Below the pieces are notes generated by a model. The model saw only the letters and a list, made by a program, of their open reading frames with translations, was not told the DNA's origin and made no database searches. From assembly GCA_037367405.1 (NCBI GenBank), contig JAZKJV010001865.1, forward strand, positions 558,001 to 622,000: a stretch of DNA of 64,000 bases. Direction: 5' to 3'. Positions 20,725 to 32,854 of the stretch are shown piece after piece. The translations under genes and the position numbers were made by a program. Every line of letters begins with the position of its first letter. Position 1 is the first letter of the stretch. The stretch is from Ottelia alismoides. Lineage: Eukaryota; Streptophyta; Magnoliopsida; Alismatales; Hydrocharitaceae.

Positions 20725-22818
20725 TCAGAACCATTCAGGAACAAGCCTTAAACCCATACTCATTACATGCTGGTCAAAAACCTTCTGTGTCAGAGGTTTG
20801 GTAAGAGGATCAGCAACGTTGTCGGCGGAGGCCACCTTGGTGATGATGATGTCACCACGCTTTTGTATCTCCCGAATGATGTGGTATTTCCTTTCTACGT
20901 GCTTGCTCTTCTGATGCCATCTGGGTTCCTTCGCCTGGGCAATGGCTCCCGTGTTATCACAGAGTAGCGGGATGGGAGTATCAGAGGAAACTACGCCAAG
21001 CTCCTGGACGAACTTGCGCAACCACACCGCCTCCTTTGCAGCATCCGATGCGGCAATGTATTCGGCTTCTGTTGTTGAATCTGCCGTAGTGTCCTGCTTC
21101 TTGCTTCTCCAGCTCACAGCACCACCGTTCAACAGGAACACAAACCCTGATGTCGACTTTCGATCATTAATATCCGATTGGAAGTCAGAATCTGTATATC
21201 CCAAGACTTGGAGATCACCATCTCCATAGACCAAGATGTAATCTTGCGTCCGTCTAAGATATTTGAATATGTTCTTTACTGCATTCCAGTGTTGTTCTCC
21301 ATAGCAGGATTGGTAACGGCTTACCACTCCCACTGCATGGCAGATATCTGGCCTAGTACACATCATGGCATACATTAAGCTTCCTACGGCTGATGCATAA
21401 GGACATCCAGCCATGGCCTTCTTTTCCTCAACAGTTTGAGGAGCCATTCCTTTAGACAGGTGGATACCATGTCTTAAGGGTAGGAATCCTTTCTTGGAAC
21501 TATCCATACGGAATCGTTCAAGAATCTTCTTAATGTATCCTTGTTGTGACAATCCCAATATCCTCTTCTCTCGGTTTCTGAACAGCTTCAGACCCAAGAT
21601 GTAAGATGCTTCTCCAAGATCTTTCATCTCAAAGGTATGGGACAACCAAATCTTCACACTGGTCATCATCCCTGTATCATTCCCAATGATAAGGATGTCA
21701 TCTACATAAAGCACGATGAACACAATGGCGCTCCCACTAAGCTTCTTGTACACACAAGGTTCATCAGGATTCTGCAAAAAATTATAACTCTTTATGGTTT
21801 CGTCAAATCTGATGTTCCAACTACGAGAAGCTTGCTTGAGCCCATAGATGGATTTCTTCAGCTTGCATACTTTGCCATCCTCAGTCATGAAGCCCTGGGG
21901 CTGCTCCATGTAGATATCCTCCTCGAGGTATCCATTGAGGAAAGCCGTCTTGACGTCCATCTGCCAGATGTCGTAGTCAAGATATGCAGCTATAGCTAGC
22001 AGTGCCCTGATGGATTTAAGCATAGCCACAGGAGAGAATGTCTCATCGTAGTCGATGCCTTCTCTCTGTGTGTAGCCCTTGGCTACGAGCCGTGCCTTGA
22101 AAGTCTCTACTTTCCCATCAGGTCCCCTCTTTCTCTTGAAGATCCATTTGCACCCAATGGGTTTTACCCCTTTAGGTGGATCCTCTAGGGTCCATACACC
22201 ATTCTTATGCATGGAGTCAATTTCTGACTTCATTGCTAGCATCCATCTATCCATGTCATGATCCGCGAGTGCTTCATCAAATGAAGTAGGATCACTGTCA
22301 GTTTCACCTGACACATGGAATCCATACCTTTCAGGTGGTGCAACCACCCTCGAACTCCTTCGAAGAGGTATAGGTGTTTCATCTTTATTTATCTCTTCAG
22401 TTTCTGGTTCAGGAAGCTCAGAATCATCAGGAGATTCAATGAGTTCCTTTACTTCATATTTATCTTGACCCTTAAGGAAATCATTCTCCAGAAATTTCAC
22501 ATCTCTAGAAACAAAAACCTTCTGAGTCTCAGGGTCATAGAGTTGGTATCCAATACCATCTCTAACATACCCTATGAAGTAACACTCACGAGAGCGAGAT
22601 TCTAGCTTGCTTGCATCCACATTCTTTGCATGGACCAAGCAACCCCAAACCCTCAAGTGATTAACACTAGGTTTGGTTCCATACCAGAGCTCATGAGGAG
22701 TCTTAGGTACAGATTTGCTAGGAATCTTATTTAGGATATATATTGCAGTCTCTACTGCATATCCCCAGAAACTAAGTGGTAAATGTGCTTTACTCATCAT
22801 TGAACGAACCATATCCAT
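20725..22818 (-). pseudogene. Copia integrase end, reverse transcriptase and RNase H (unit 1)
   Basis: An uninterrupted 697-codon stretch of the polyprotein frame. It starts after the stop that replaces the integrase catalytic Glu. Residues 1 to about 120 are the integrase C-terminal part (FWGYAVETAIYILNKIPSK, CYFIGYVRDGIGYQLYDPET). A linker reads RRSSRVVAPPERYG. RT spans about 200-440 (KWIFKRKRGPDGK, ARLVAKGYTQREGIDYDETF, MDVKTAFLNG, YGLKQASRSW) with intact YVDD at residues 371-374 (21697-21708). RNase H lies near the end (GYTDSDF, TTEAEYIAAS, LLCDNTGAIAQA, NVADPLTKPLT). The enzymatic residues of RT and RNase H look intact, but stops upstream prevent a full polyprotein. Confidence 0.92.
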
Positions 22819-24684
22819 GATGGTTCTGTTGCGTCTTTAAGCAACACCATTAAGTTGGGGAGTTCCAGGAGGAGTGAGATTGGAAATAATTCCATTCTCT
22901 TTAAGGTATTCCTTAAATTCATCTGATAGGTACTCGCCACCTCGATCAGATCGAATTCGTTTAATCTTCCTATCGGTTTGGTTCTCAACCAAAGCCTTGA
23001 ATTCTTTGAACTTTTCAAAGGTTTCAGATTTATGACGTTATAGGAAGATAAACCCGTATCGTGAATGGTCATCAATAAACGTCAAATAATATCGATATCC
23101 ATTTCGGGTCGCGGTACTGAAGGGACCGCATACATCAGTATGTATTAGGTCAATAATACCTTCACATCTTGTAACCTTGTTACGAAAAGGCATCCTGGTC
23201 ATTTTTCCTTGAATGCAATTCTTGCAAGTAGGCAAAGGTTGAACCTTTAGAAAGTCTAAAGGTCCATCCTTAATTAATCTATTGATCTTATCAACAGACA
23301 AATGACCAAGCCTTTGATGCCAAATCTCATTTGAGAGATTTTCATTCTCCCTGGATCTTTTAGGGTTTTTATTAGTGCTTGTAACATTCATAACACATTT
23401 ATCAATGCACAATTCATAGAGTCCTCCAGAAGTCAAAATACCGTCTGCAATATATTTATCATAACGGTTTATGACTAATTTATTACAGAACAGGAATGAA
23501 TATCCACTTCTAACTAACTTAGATACAGATATTAGATTCCTTCTGACTTCAGGTACATAAAGACACTCTTTAAGTACTAGGACTCTACCACTAGATAATG
23601 ATAGTCTGTAGGTCCCGACGGCGACTGCTGCAACACTTGCATCAGATCCCATCTGGATGACTATCTCCCCTTCTTCAAGCTGTCTAGTTTCCTGAAACAA
23701 ATGCAACAAATTGCATACATGAACAGAAGCACCAGAATCAACTACCCAACTTCCTTCTCGTCCAACGAGAAAGCTGGTTTCAATGATAAGAGTAGATTTC
23801 ATACCTGCTGGGGCTTTACCTTTGTCGACCGACTTCAGGTAATCCGGGCAATTACGCCTCCAGTGCCCCGGCTTCTTGCAGTGGTGACAGACGTCGGTTT
23901 TCTTTGACGCCATTAAAGTGGATGCATTGGAAGATGAGGCAACACTTTGTCCCTTCTTCTTTCTCTTCTGGGCCGGGCCCTTCCGAGAACCTTGCTTCCG
24001 ACCGCGCTTCCCTTTGACCTGTGCAACCATTGCAGTGCCAGAGGGACCATCTTTCTTCATTACGTCTTCTGCAGACTTTAATGCAGCAAGAAGCCCAGCA
24101 TTTGTCAGTTACAACTTATTCATGTGGAATGACACTACAAAGTTATTGAAAGATTTGGGCAATGACAGCAGAATGAAATCAGATTGCATGTCTGCATCCA
24201 TCGTCGCCCCCAGAGTCTCAAGCTCTGACAAGTACCCAAACATTTTGAGTACATGATCGCGGACCGAGGTCCCTTCTTGCATCTTACAGCGAAGAAGATC
24301 TTTCATAACATTGTACCGCTGGGTGCGGTTAATGTCACCAAACATATCCTTTAGATTCTGCATGATATCCTGGCAAGTACTCATCTCCACATGTTGCTTC
24401 TGAAGAACATTGGAGAGAGAACCCAAGATATAGCATCTAGCCAAGACATGATCTTCATCATACTTGTCATTATATGCTTTGTCTTCCTTAGATTTAGGGT
24501 TTTCAAGTTTGTTATCATGGAGCACATAACTGATGCGCTCCGCCGAAAGCACAAGCTCCAAATTACGGATCCAATCCGAGTAATTTGGTCCGGTCAATTG
24601 GTTGACCTCCAGAAGCCTGTTCAGTGGGTTCATGGCCTTCATTTTCTGAAATTGAGAATGCACTATATTAGAACATATAATCAT
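22819..24684 (-). pseudogene. Copia Gag, protease and integrase core (unit 1), three nonsense stops
   Basis: In frame with the RT part and starting MKAMNPLNRLLEVNQLTGPN. Gag of the UBN2 type covers about 190 codons. A TAA at 24109-24111 breaks Gag after HMNKL. The zinc knuckle CHHCKKPGHWRRNC and the protease WVVDSGASVHVC follow. The GAG-pre-integrase zinc motif reads WHQRLGHLSVDK with CKNC. The integrase core has HTDVCGPF and SDRGGEY (first two acidic residues); TAA stops lie at 23038-23040 (in place of Leu) and 22837-22839. The last falls exactly at the catalytic Glu of NGVAERRN. All three stops recur in unit 2. Gag is encoded about 1.7 kb after the primer binding site. Confidence 0.92.
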
Positions 24685-26364
24685 ATATTCAATTTAATTT
24701 TATTTGATTAAGGTATTTTAAATCAAATTAGTCTTGCTATGTCAACTATGAAAGTTTATTCCCTTATTCACTTTCAAAGTAGGAGATATACTTACCGATA
24801 TATCTCAAGCAAGAACTGGGATCTCCTCTTTATCTTTGTTACATCCCAATAATATGAGAAACTACAACTCCAATAAAGAGAAGCGGGAACACATTCCGCC
24901 TTGCAAGTCCAACTTGCATTCCCAATTCGGTCTTTAATACCCAGGCCCACCACCCCTAAGGTGATGTTGACCTGTCATTAATTGAACCAACCGTCAACAG
25001 GATTAGAACTTGCTATACGCAATCCAATATCGCCCCAATAATATGAGGATCCGATATTGGGGTCACTACGCATACGGCCTTACTCTTTCGAGAAGCAAAG
25101 AGTTCGATCCATATGCGCTTGTATATAGGAGCTGTCACTACGTACAGGCGTCTCCTATATACAATCCCTGGCGACGGAAACCCTTCGCCTTGACGGGAGA
25201 CCATGGATGTCACTTATGTGATCCTCCACCTCTTATTCAAATTCAATTAATTACTATTAATCATATTCATATAATTAATTCTTCCAAGGGAATTATCAAC
25301 TCTAATCATATTAGAGTATTCTCAATTGGATATAATTAACTTAATCCTATTAAATTAATTATCAATCCAATTTAATCAATCAAACTTAATTTTATTCTTG
25401 AATATGCATATATGATATTATTCTCAAAGTACGTATTAATTCGAATTTTAATAATTAGAAAAATACATCATAATCCCTCGGATATTATCCCGGCCCTACC
25501 CGCTGTCATGGCCAGTACCGACGGGAGTGAGGCGGACCACATACGTTGCAACCCGCTGACCCAGCGATCCCCGACTAGACACCATATCCACCTCGGGAAA
25601 GGATAATGCCAAATTGATTATTTTGTACTTGAGATGATCATCGGTTTTTCAACCGAAATTATACCATATAGTAATCAAAACAATTTTGATTTTAAGGAAA
25701 TTTGCTAGACAAATTCCCAAGCCCTATTCAAGCAAGAAGTTTGATGATTGTAATTCCAATTAAGGTTTAGATCAAATCTAATCATCTAATTGGTTGGAGC
25801 CAAGTCAATTAGGCAAATAATCATGTTTCAATATTTCACAAATATTTTTCAAGATTATTTCACGAAATTAACAATTAATTTCTCTAATTGACAATCACTT
25901 GGTTCTAGATTAGGAAAGCAATTTCAGCAGTGACCCCTACTTACTAAAATTGGCATATCTCAATCATATTAAATCCAAATTAAGCAAAGTCAATTTCTAA
26001 AGTTTGCTAATTTGATTTAGGACAGAACCTAAGTGGTGTTTCACGCATTTCGAGGCAAGTCTAAACAGTAATTAACATTTTAATCACGTTCAGATTCACA
26101 GTTCCCGCAACAGTGCATACATGTCCATTAAAACGACCATATCTCGAGCATACGAAATCCGATTTACGCAAATCAGATCCTATGGTTTCCTTATTTAATG
26201 GGGAACATAATCCAAGTATAAAATTCGTGTTTAAACAATTTAAACAGTGCCGAATTTATTTACTATACAGATCTGCGAAATCAAATGCGATGAAAACTTT
26301 CGCGACCTAAACGAACCCAAGTCGTCCTCGGTTAACGAATCACTATTCGAAACCGTCGACCTAA
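24685..26364 (-). other. Copia 5' leader of unit 1, hairpin-rich
   Basis: Non-coding leader of about 1.7 kb between primer binding site and gag. It holds a cluster of hairpins: TGCAAGT/ACTTGCA (24902-24918), CCAATATCG/CGATATTGG (25024-25032 and 25052-25060), ACTCTTT/AAAGAGT (25082-25103) and GTATATAGGAG/CTCCTATATAC (25121-25131 and 25152-25162). A GC-rich module at 25484-25607 is bounded by ATTATCC and GGATAAT. Most of these recur in the diverged element C. Confidence 0.7.
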
Positions 26365-26377
26365 GGCTCTGATACCA
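26365..26377 (-). other. Primer binding site, initiator tRNA-Met (unit 1)
   Basis: TGGTATCAGAGCC on the minus strand, two bases after the end of LTR2, which therefore serves as the 5' LTR of unit 1. Confidence 0.92.
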
Positions 26378-26379
26378 CT

Positions 26380-28879
26380 TGAAGGATATGGAGAGATCCT
26401 CAAGCACATCACGGAAGCGTGAGCGTCGTATCGGATACGACGAAGAACGACTAGTCGCACTAGATGTTCGGTGCAGCGGAATTTAAAAAATTTATTCGAT
26501 GAAACCACATGATCCAAGAACCATTCTCGGATCGTTTCATCTATAACCACAGCAAGTATAATGCAATACCTCTTGAAGCGTGGTTGATCGAGTCTCTAAG
26601 AGAAGAGACCTCCTGTCTCAAGTCCGATCGTCGGAGAGATCGCTTGCGAGCGCGGGGATGAACCGCGGTGTCCTCGCAATCCAAGAAGTTGATCCAAGCG
26701 CGGTTGCTCCTAATCTCGTCGCACGAGATCGAACGTCTCCTTCGCGGGCGAAGCACTTGAAGTAGACGGAGAACCGCAGAGCGTCGAAGTGGTAGCACGA
26801 AGGCGAAGGCGACGACGATTCCCTCCACTAGGGTGGACGGCCACCAAGAGGAAGAGGGAGAGAGGGCTGTCGAGTATGAGAGAAAGAGAGAGAGAGTTTT
26901 GCTACAATACCATGTGTAAAGAGAGAGCCAAGGGTGCCTCTCTATTTATAGGGTTTTGGGATCCATGGATCTCAATCCATGTGTCACATAAAATCAATGG
27001 TTGAGATTGATTTATGACAATCCAATGGTCAAGATTGTTGTTGGTAAAAACCAACAACTTGTGATTTAATTTGATAAAATATATTTGATAAATCAAATCA
27101 ATATTAATACCAAATCTAAATCAATCAAATAAGAGAGAGAGAAGACAAAGGAGATACTCTCCTTATTTGGAAGAGGGGACGGCCACCAATTCCCCATGGG
27201 AATTGAGTGCCGCCCCCCTCATTCCAAATGAGGAGTCCAATCTCCTTATTTTTCTCTCTTCTTATTTTACCAACAACAATTTGTTGATATATTAATTCAC
27301 CAAAATAATTCTCAATTAATTTTGGGAATATTGCAATCTTGACATTGGAATATTGTGAATCAAATTCACAACACAAAACAAAATGTAATTTACATTTTCA
27401 ATTAATTAAACAATGTGTATCCAATACACATTAATAATTAATTTACTAATATAAATTATATTGAACTCTCTTTAATACATTATAAATCACATTTATAATA
27501 TATTAGGAATAATTGGATATTACTATCCACATTATTCTTATCCATAATAATTAAATCACATTTAATTATATTGGATAACTTCTCATACATCATGATAATT
27601 AAATCACATTTAATTATCATCTTCTCTTTGCTTAGATCTTATGGAATTGTTCTTCAAACCATTTAAGAACAATGCTATTTCTCCTCAGATACTTGGAGAT
27701 AAGGACAGGGCGATTGTATTGTTCCACGTATAGTGACTTGGATATTGAGATCACATCTCATATCCAGATCCCATGGACCTCTCATAGATGCTTGATTAAA
27801 TCAAGACCGTAAACCTAATCTTCTCATTGCATCTGAATCTCATTCAGATCAATGTCCAATACATGGACTAAGATTAGGTCACTTCTCTAATGAGAGGAGT
27901 CACTAAAATCCAGACCTGTTTCATCACTCCCTCGGAATGGAAGCGTCATGTTTATACAATCGTTTATGATCAAATCACCCTTCAGGTATTCCCCATACCT
28001 GCACATCCTGCATACTGGAAGACTCATGATCATCATGAAGATAAAGATCACTTTTACACTGTCATCTTCATAGTCTGATCATTAAGTTTCTCAATCTTGG
28101 TCCTTGGGATATGGTACAGATCATATGCCTTCACAAAGCATATATCTTACCTTCAAATTCATATCATGCTTCTAAAGCATGATGACCATGCATGAAATTT
28201 GGTCAATCCCAATACCTCATGAGTGAGCTCATGTCTTCCGGTTCACAAGTGAACCTGTATGATCCCTTTGAGAGATCATATTACTCATATGCCCTTACAT
28301 GCACACCAGCTCGCCGGTGTATAGACCTTGATTAGGTCATCAACCTATTGGTCTGCCAAATGTACATGCTCAGACATATAGTAATATATCTGTCTCTGGT
28401 CAGAGGATGTTTGCTTGTGATGTGACAGTATTCATCATAGGTCTTTGGTTATCTCGATCTCGTTAAGTTAACTCATTGACTCAACTAATCTGATACCTCC
28501 GAATCAATATTCCTATGCAGAGGACCTGCATCAAGAGGTCGATCAGATATCAGTCTAATGAGATGGGATTGCCATCTCCCACTCAGACTGGAGATCACTA
28601 CTTGTTAATCATTGATGATGCTTGATGAGTCCTCTATCTAACTCCTTAGATATTCATCCAAGCATCAGCCTCTATGATTCAATCATTGAATCAACAGCTG
28701 TATGATTATCAAGTTGGCCATGGTACATAACCCTTATTGTACAGAGGGACCTTATAGTGCATTCATTCATTCAATATCAGAAAGGGAGTGAAACAAAATC
28801 AATAACTTTTATTGATGAATCATTTATTACAATAACATTTATTGTAGGAATGGTTCGCCTCGGGCTCACATTGCTAACA
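26380..28879 (-). mobile_element. Copia LTR2, shared by two tandem units
   Basis: A 2500-bp LTR. A primer binding site lies on its low-coordinate side and a polypurine tract on its high-coordinate side, so it is at once the 5' LTR of unit 1 and the 3' LTR of unit 2. TATA box at 26942-26951; twin hairpins at 27187-27233. A shared middle LTR is the mark of unequal LTR recombination. Confidence 0.93.
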
Positions 28880-28894
28880 ATATCCCAATAGCCC

Positions 28895-30988
28895 TCAGAA
28901 CCATTCAGGAACAAGCCTTAAACCCATACTCATTACATGCTGGTCAAAAACCTTCTGTGTCAGAGGTTTGGTAAGAGGATCAGCAACGTTGTCGGCGGAG
29001 GCCACCTTGGTGATGATGATGTCACCACGCTTTTGTATCTCCCGAATGATGTGGTATTTCCTTTCTACGTGCTTGCTCTTCTGATGCCATCTGGGTTCCT
29101 TCGCCTGGGCAATGGCTCCCGTGTTATCACAGAGTAGCGGGATGGGAGTATCAGAGGAAACTACGCCAAGCTCCTGGACGAACTTGCGCAACCACACCGC
29201 CTCCTTTGCAGCATCCGATGCGGCAATGTATTCGGCTTCTGTTGTTGAATCTGCCGTAGTGTCCTGCTTCTTGCTTCTCCAGCTCACAGCACCACCGTTC
29301 AACAGGAACACAAACCCTGATGTCGACTTTCGATCATTAATATCCGATTGTAAGTCAGAATCTGTATATCCCAATACTTGGAGATCACCATCTCCATAGA
29401 CCAAGATGTAATCTTGCGTCCGTCTAAGATATTTGAATATGTTCTTTACTGCATTCCAGTGTTGTTCTCCATAGCAGGATTGGTAACGGCTTACCACTCC
29501 CACTGCATGGCAGATATCTGGCCTAGTACACATCATGGCATACATTAAGCTTCCTACGGCTGATGCATAAGGACATCCAGCCATGGCCTTCTTTTCCTCA
29601 ACAGTTTGAGGAGCCATTCCTTTAGACAGGTGGATACCATGTCTTAAGGGTAGGAATCCTTTCTTGGAACTATCCATACGGAATCGTTCAAGAATCTTCT
29701 TAATGTATCCTTGTTGTGACAATCCCAATATCCTCTTCTCTCGGTTTCTGAACAGCTTCAGACCCAAGATGTAAGATGCTTCTCCAAGATCTTTCATCTC
29801 AAAGGTATGGGACAACCAAATCTTCACACTGGTCATCATCCCTGTATCATTCCCAATGATAAGGATGTCATCTACATAAAGCACGATGAACACAATGGCG
29901 CTCCCACTAAGCTTCTTGTACACACAAGGTTCATCAGGATTCTGCAAAAAATTATAACTCTTTATGGTTTCGTCAAATCTGATGTTCCAACTACGAGAAG
30001 CTTGCTTGAGCCCATAGATGGATTTCTTCAGCTTGCATACTTTGCCATCCTCAGTCATGAAGCCCTGGGGCTGCTCCATGTAGATATCCTCCTCGAGGTA
30101 TCCATTGAGGAAAGCCGTCTTGACGTCCATCTGCCAGATGTCGTAGTCAAGATATGCAGCTATAGCTAGCAGTGCCCTGATGGATTTAAGCATAGCCACA
30201 GGAGAGAATGTCTCATCGTAGTCGATGCCTTCTCTCTGTGTGTAGCCCTTGGCTACGAGCCGTGCCTTGAAAGTCTCTACTTTCCCATCAGGTCCCCTCT
30301 TTCTCTTGAAGATCCATTTGCACCCAATGGGTTTTACCCCTTTAGGTGGATCCTCTAGGGTCCATACACCATTCTTATGCATGGAGTCAATTTCTGACTT
30401 CATTGCTAGCATCCATCTATCCATGTCATGATCCGCGAGTGCTTCATCAAATGAAGTAGGATCACTGTCAGTTTCACCTGACACATGGAATCCATACCTT
30501 TCAGGTGGTGCAACCACCCTCGAACTCCTTCGAAGAGGTATAGGTGTTTCATCTTTATTTATCTCTTCAGTTTCTGGTTCAGGAAGCTCAGAATCATCAG
30601 GAGATTCAATGAGTTCCTTTACTTCATATTTATCTTGACCCTTAAGGAAATCATTCTCCAGAAATTTCACATCTCTAGAAACAAAAACCTTCTGAGTCTC
30701 AGGGTCATAGAGTTGGTATCCAATACCATCTCTAACATACCCTATGAAGTAACACTCACGAGAGCGAGATTCTAGCTTGCTTGCATCCACATTCTTTGCA
30801 TGGACCAAGCAACCCCAAACCCTCAAGTGATTAACACTAGGTTTGGTTCCATACCAGAGCTCATGAGGAGTCTTAGGTACAGATTTGCTAGGAATCTTAT
30901 TTAGGATATATATTGCAGTCTCTACTGCATATCCCCAGAAACTAAGTGGTAAATGTGCTTTACTCATCATTGAACGAACCATATCCAT
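28895..30988 (-). pseudogene. Copia integrase end, reverse transcriptase and RNase H (unit 2)
   Basis: An uninterrupted 697-codon stretch, almost identical to unit 1; one visible residue difference is Leu for Phe in the RNase H TDSD region (TDSDLQSD). YVDD is intact at 29867-29878. RT and RNase H motifs are as in unit 1. It opens just after the shared stop at 31007-31009. Confidence 0.92.
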
Positions 30989-32854
30989 GATGGTTCTGTT
31001 GCGTCTTTAAGCAACACCATTAAGTTGGGGAGTTCCAGGAGGAGTGAGATTGGAAATAATTCCATTCTCTTTAAGGTATTCCTTAAATTCATCTGATAGG
31101 TACTCGCCACCTCGATCAGATCGAATTCGTTTAATCTTCCTATCGGTTTGGTTCTCAACCAAAGCCTTGAATTCTTTGAACTTTTCAAAGGTTTCAGATT
31201 TATGACGTTATAGGAAGATAAACCCGTATCGTGAATGGTCATCAATAAACGTCAAATAATATCGATATCCATTTCGGGTCGCGGTACTGAAGGGACCGCA
31301 TACATCAGTATGTATTAGGTCAATAATACCTTCACATCTTGTAACCTTGTTACGAAAAGGCATCCTGGTCATTTTTCCTTGAATGCAATTCTTGCAAGTA
31401 GGCAAAGGTTGAACCTTTAGAAAGTCTAAAGGTCCATCCTTAATTAATCTATTGATCTTATCAACAGACAAATGACCAAGCCTTTGATGCCAAATCTCAT
31501 TTGAGAGATTTTCATTCTCCCTGGATCCTTTAGGGTTTTTATTAGTGCTTGTAACATTCATAACACATTTATCAATGCACAATTCATAGAGTCCTCCAGA
31601 AGTCAAAATACCGTCTGCAATATATTTATCATAACGGTTTATGACTAATTTATTACAGAACAGGAATGAATATCCACTTCTAACTAACTTAGATACAGAT
31701 ATTAGATTCCTTCTGACTTCAGGTACATAAAGACACTCTTTAAGTACTAGGACTCTACCACTAGATAATGATAGTCTGCAGGTCCCGACGGCGACTGCTG
31801 CAACACTTGCATCAGATCCCATCTGGATGACTATCTCCCCTTCTTCAAGCTATCTAGTTTCCTGAAACAAATGCAACGAATTGCATACATGAACAGAAGC
31901 ACCAGAATCAACTACCCAACTTCCTTCTCGTCCAACGAGAAAGCTGGTTTCAATGATAAGAGTAGATTTCATACCTGCTGGGGCTTTACCTTTGTCGACC
32001 GACTTCAGGTAATCCGGGCAATTACGCCTCCAGTGCCCCGGCTTCTTGCAGTGGTGACAGACGTCGGTTTTCTTTGACGCCATTAAAGTGGATGCATTGG
32101 AAGATGAGGCAACACTTTGTCCCTTCTTCTTTCTCTTCTGGGCCGGGCCCTTCCGAGAACCTTGCTTCCGACCGCGCTTCCCTTTGACCTGTGCAACCAT
32201 TGCAGTGCCAGAGGGACCATCTTTCTACATTACGTCTTCTGCAGACTTTAATGCAGCAAGAAGCCCAGCATTTGTCAGTTACAACTTATTCATGTGGAAT
32301 GACACTACAAAGTTATTGAAAGATTTGGGCAATGACAGCAGAATGAAATCAGATTGCATGTCTGCATCCATCGTCGCCCCCAGAGTCTCAAGCTCTGACA
32401 AGTACCCAAACATTTTGAGTACATGATCGCGGACCGAGGTCCCTTCTTGCATCTTACAGCGAAGAAGATCTTTCATAACATTGTACCGCTGGGTGCGGTT
32501 AATGTCACCAAACATATCCTTTAGATTCTGCATGATATCCTGGCAAGTACTCATCTCCACATGTTGCTTCTGAAGAACATTGGAGAGAGAACCCAAGATA
32601 TAGCATCTAGCCAAGACATGATCTTCATCATACTTGTCATTATATGCTTTGTCTTCCTTAGATTTAGGGTTTTCAAGTTTGTTATCATGGAGCACATAAC
32701 TGATGCGCTCCACCGAAAGCACAAGCTCCAAATTACGGATCCAATCCGAGTAATTTGGTCCGGTCAATTGGTTGACCTCCAGAAGCCTGTTCAGTGGGTT
32801 CATGGCCTTCATTTTCTGAAATTGAGAATGCACTATATTAGAACATATAATCAT
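30989..32854 (-). pseudogene. Copia Gag, protease and integrase core (unit 2), five nonsense stops
   Basis: The same frame and domains as unit 1 (Gag UBN2, CHHCKKPGHWRRNC knuckle, DSGAS protease, integrase core). It shares the three TAA stops (32279-32281, 31208-31210, 31007-31009) and adds two of its own. A TAG at 32225-32227 replaces the first Lys of VMKKDG, and a TAG at 31850-31852 replaces the Gln of ETRQLEEGE. The extra stops show that units 1 and 2 have evolved separately for some time since duplication. Confidence 0.92.

Noticed and set aside
22797..23075. Separate 92-codon frames at 22797-23075, 30967-31245 and 42617-42895
   Set aside because: They overlap the integrase in another frame and translate no known motif; they are open only because they mirror the conserved coding sequence.
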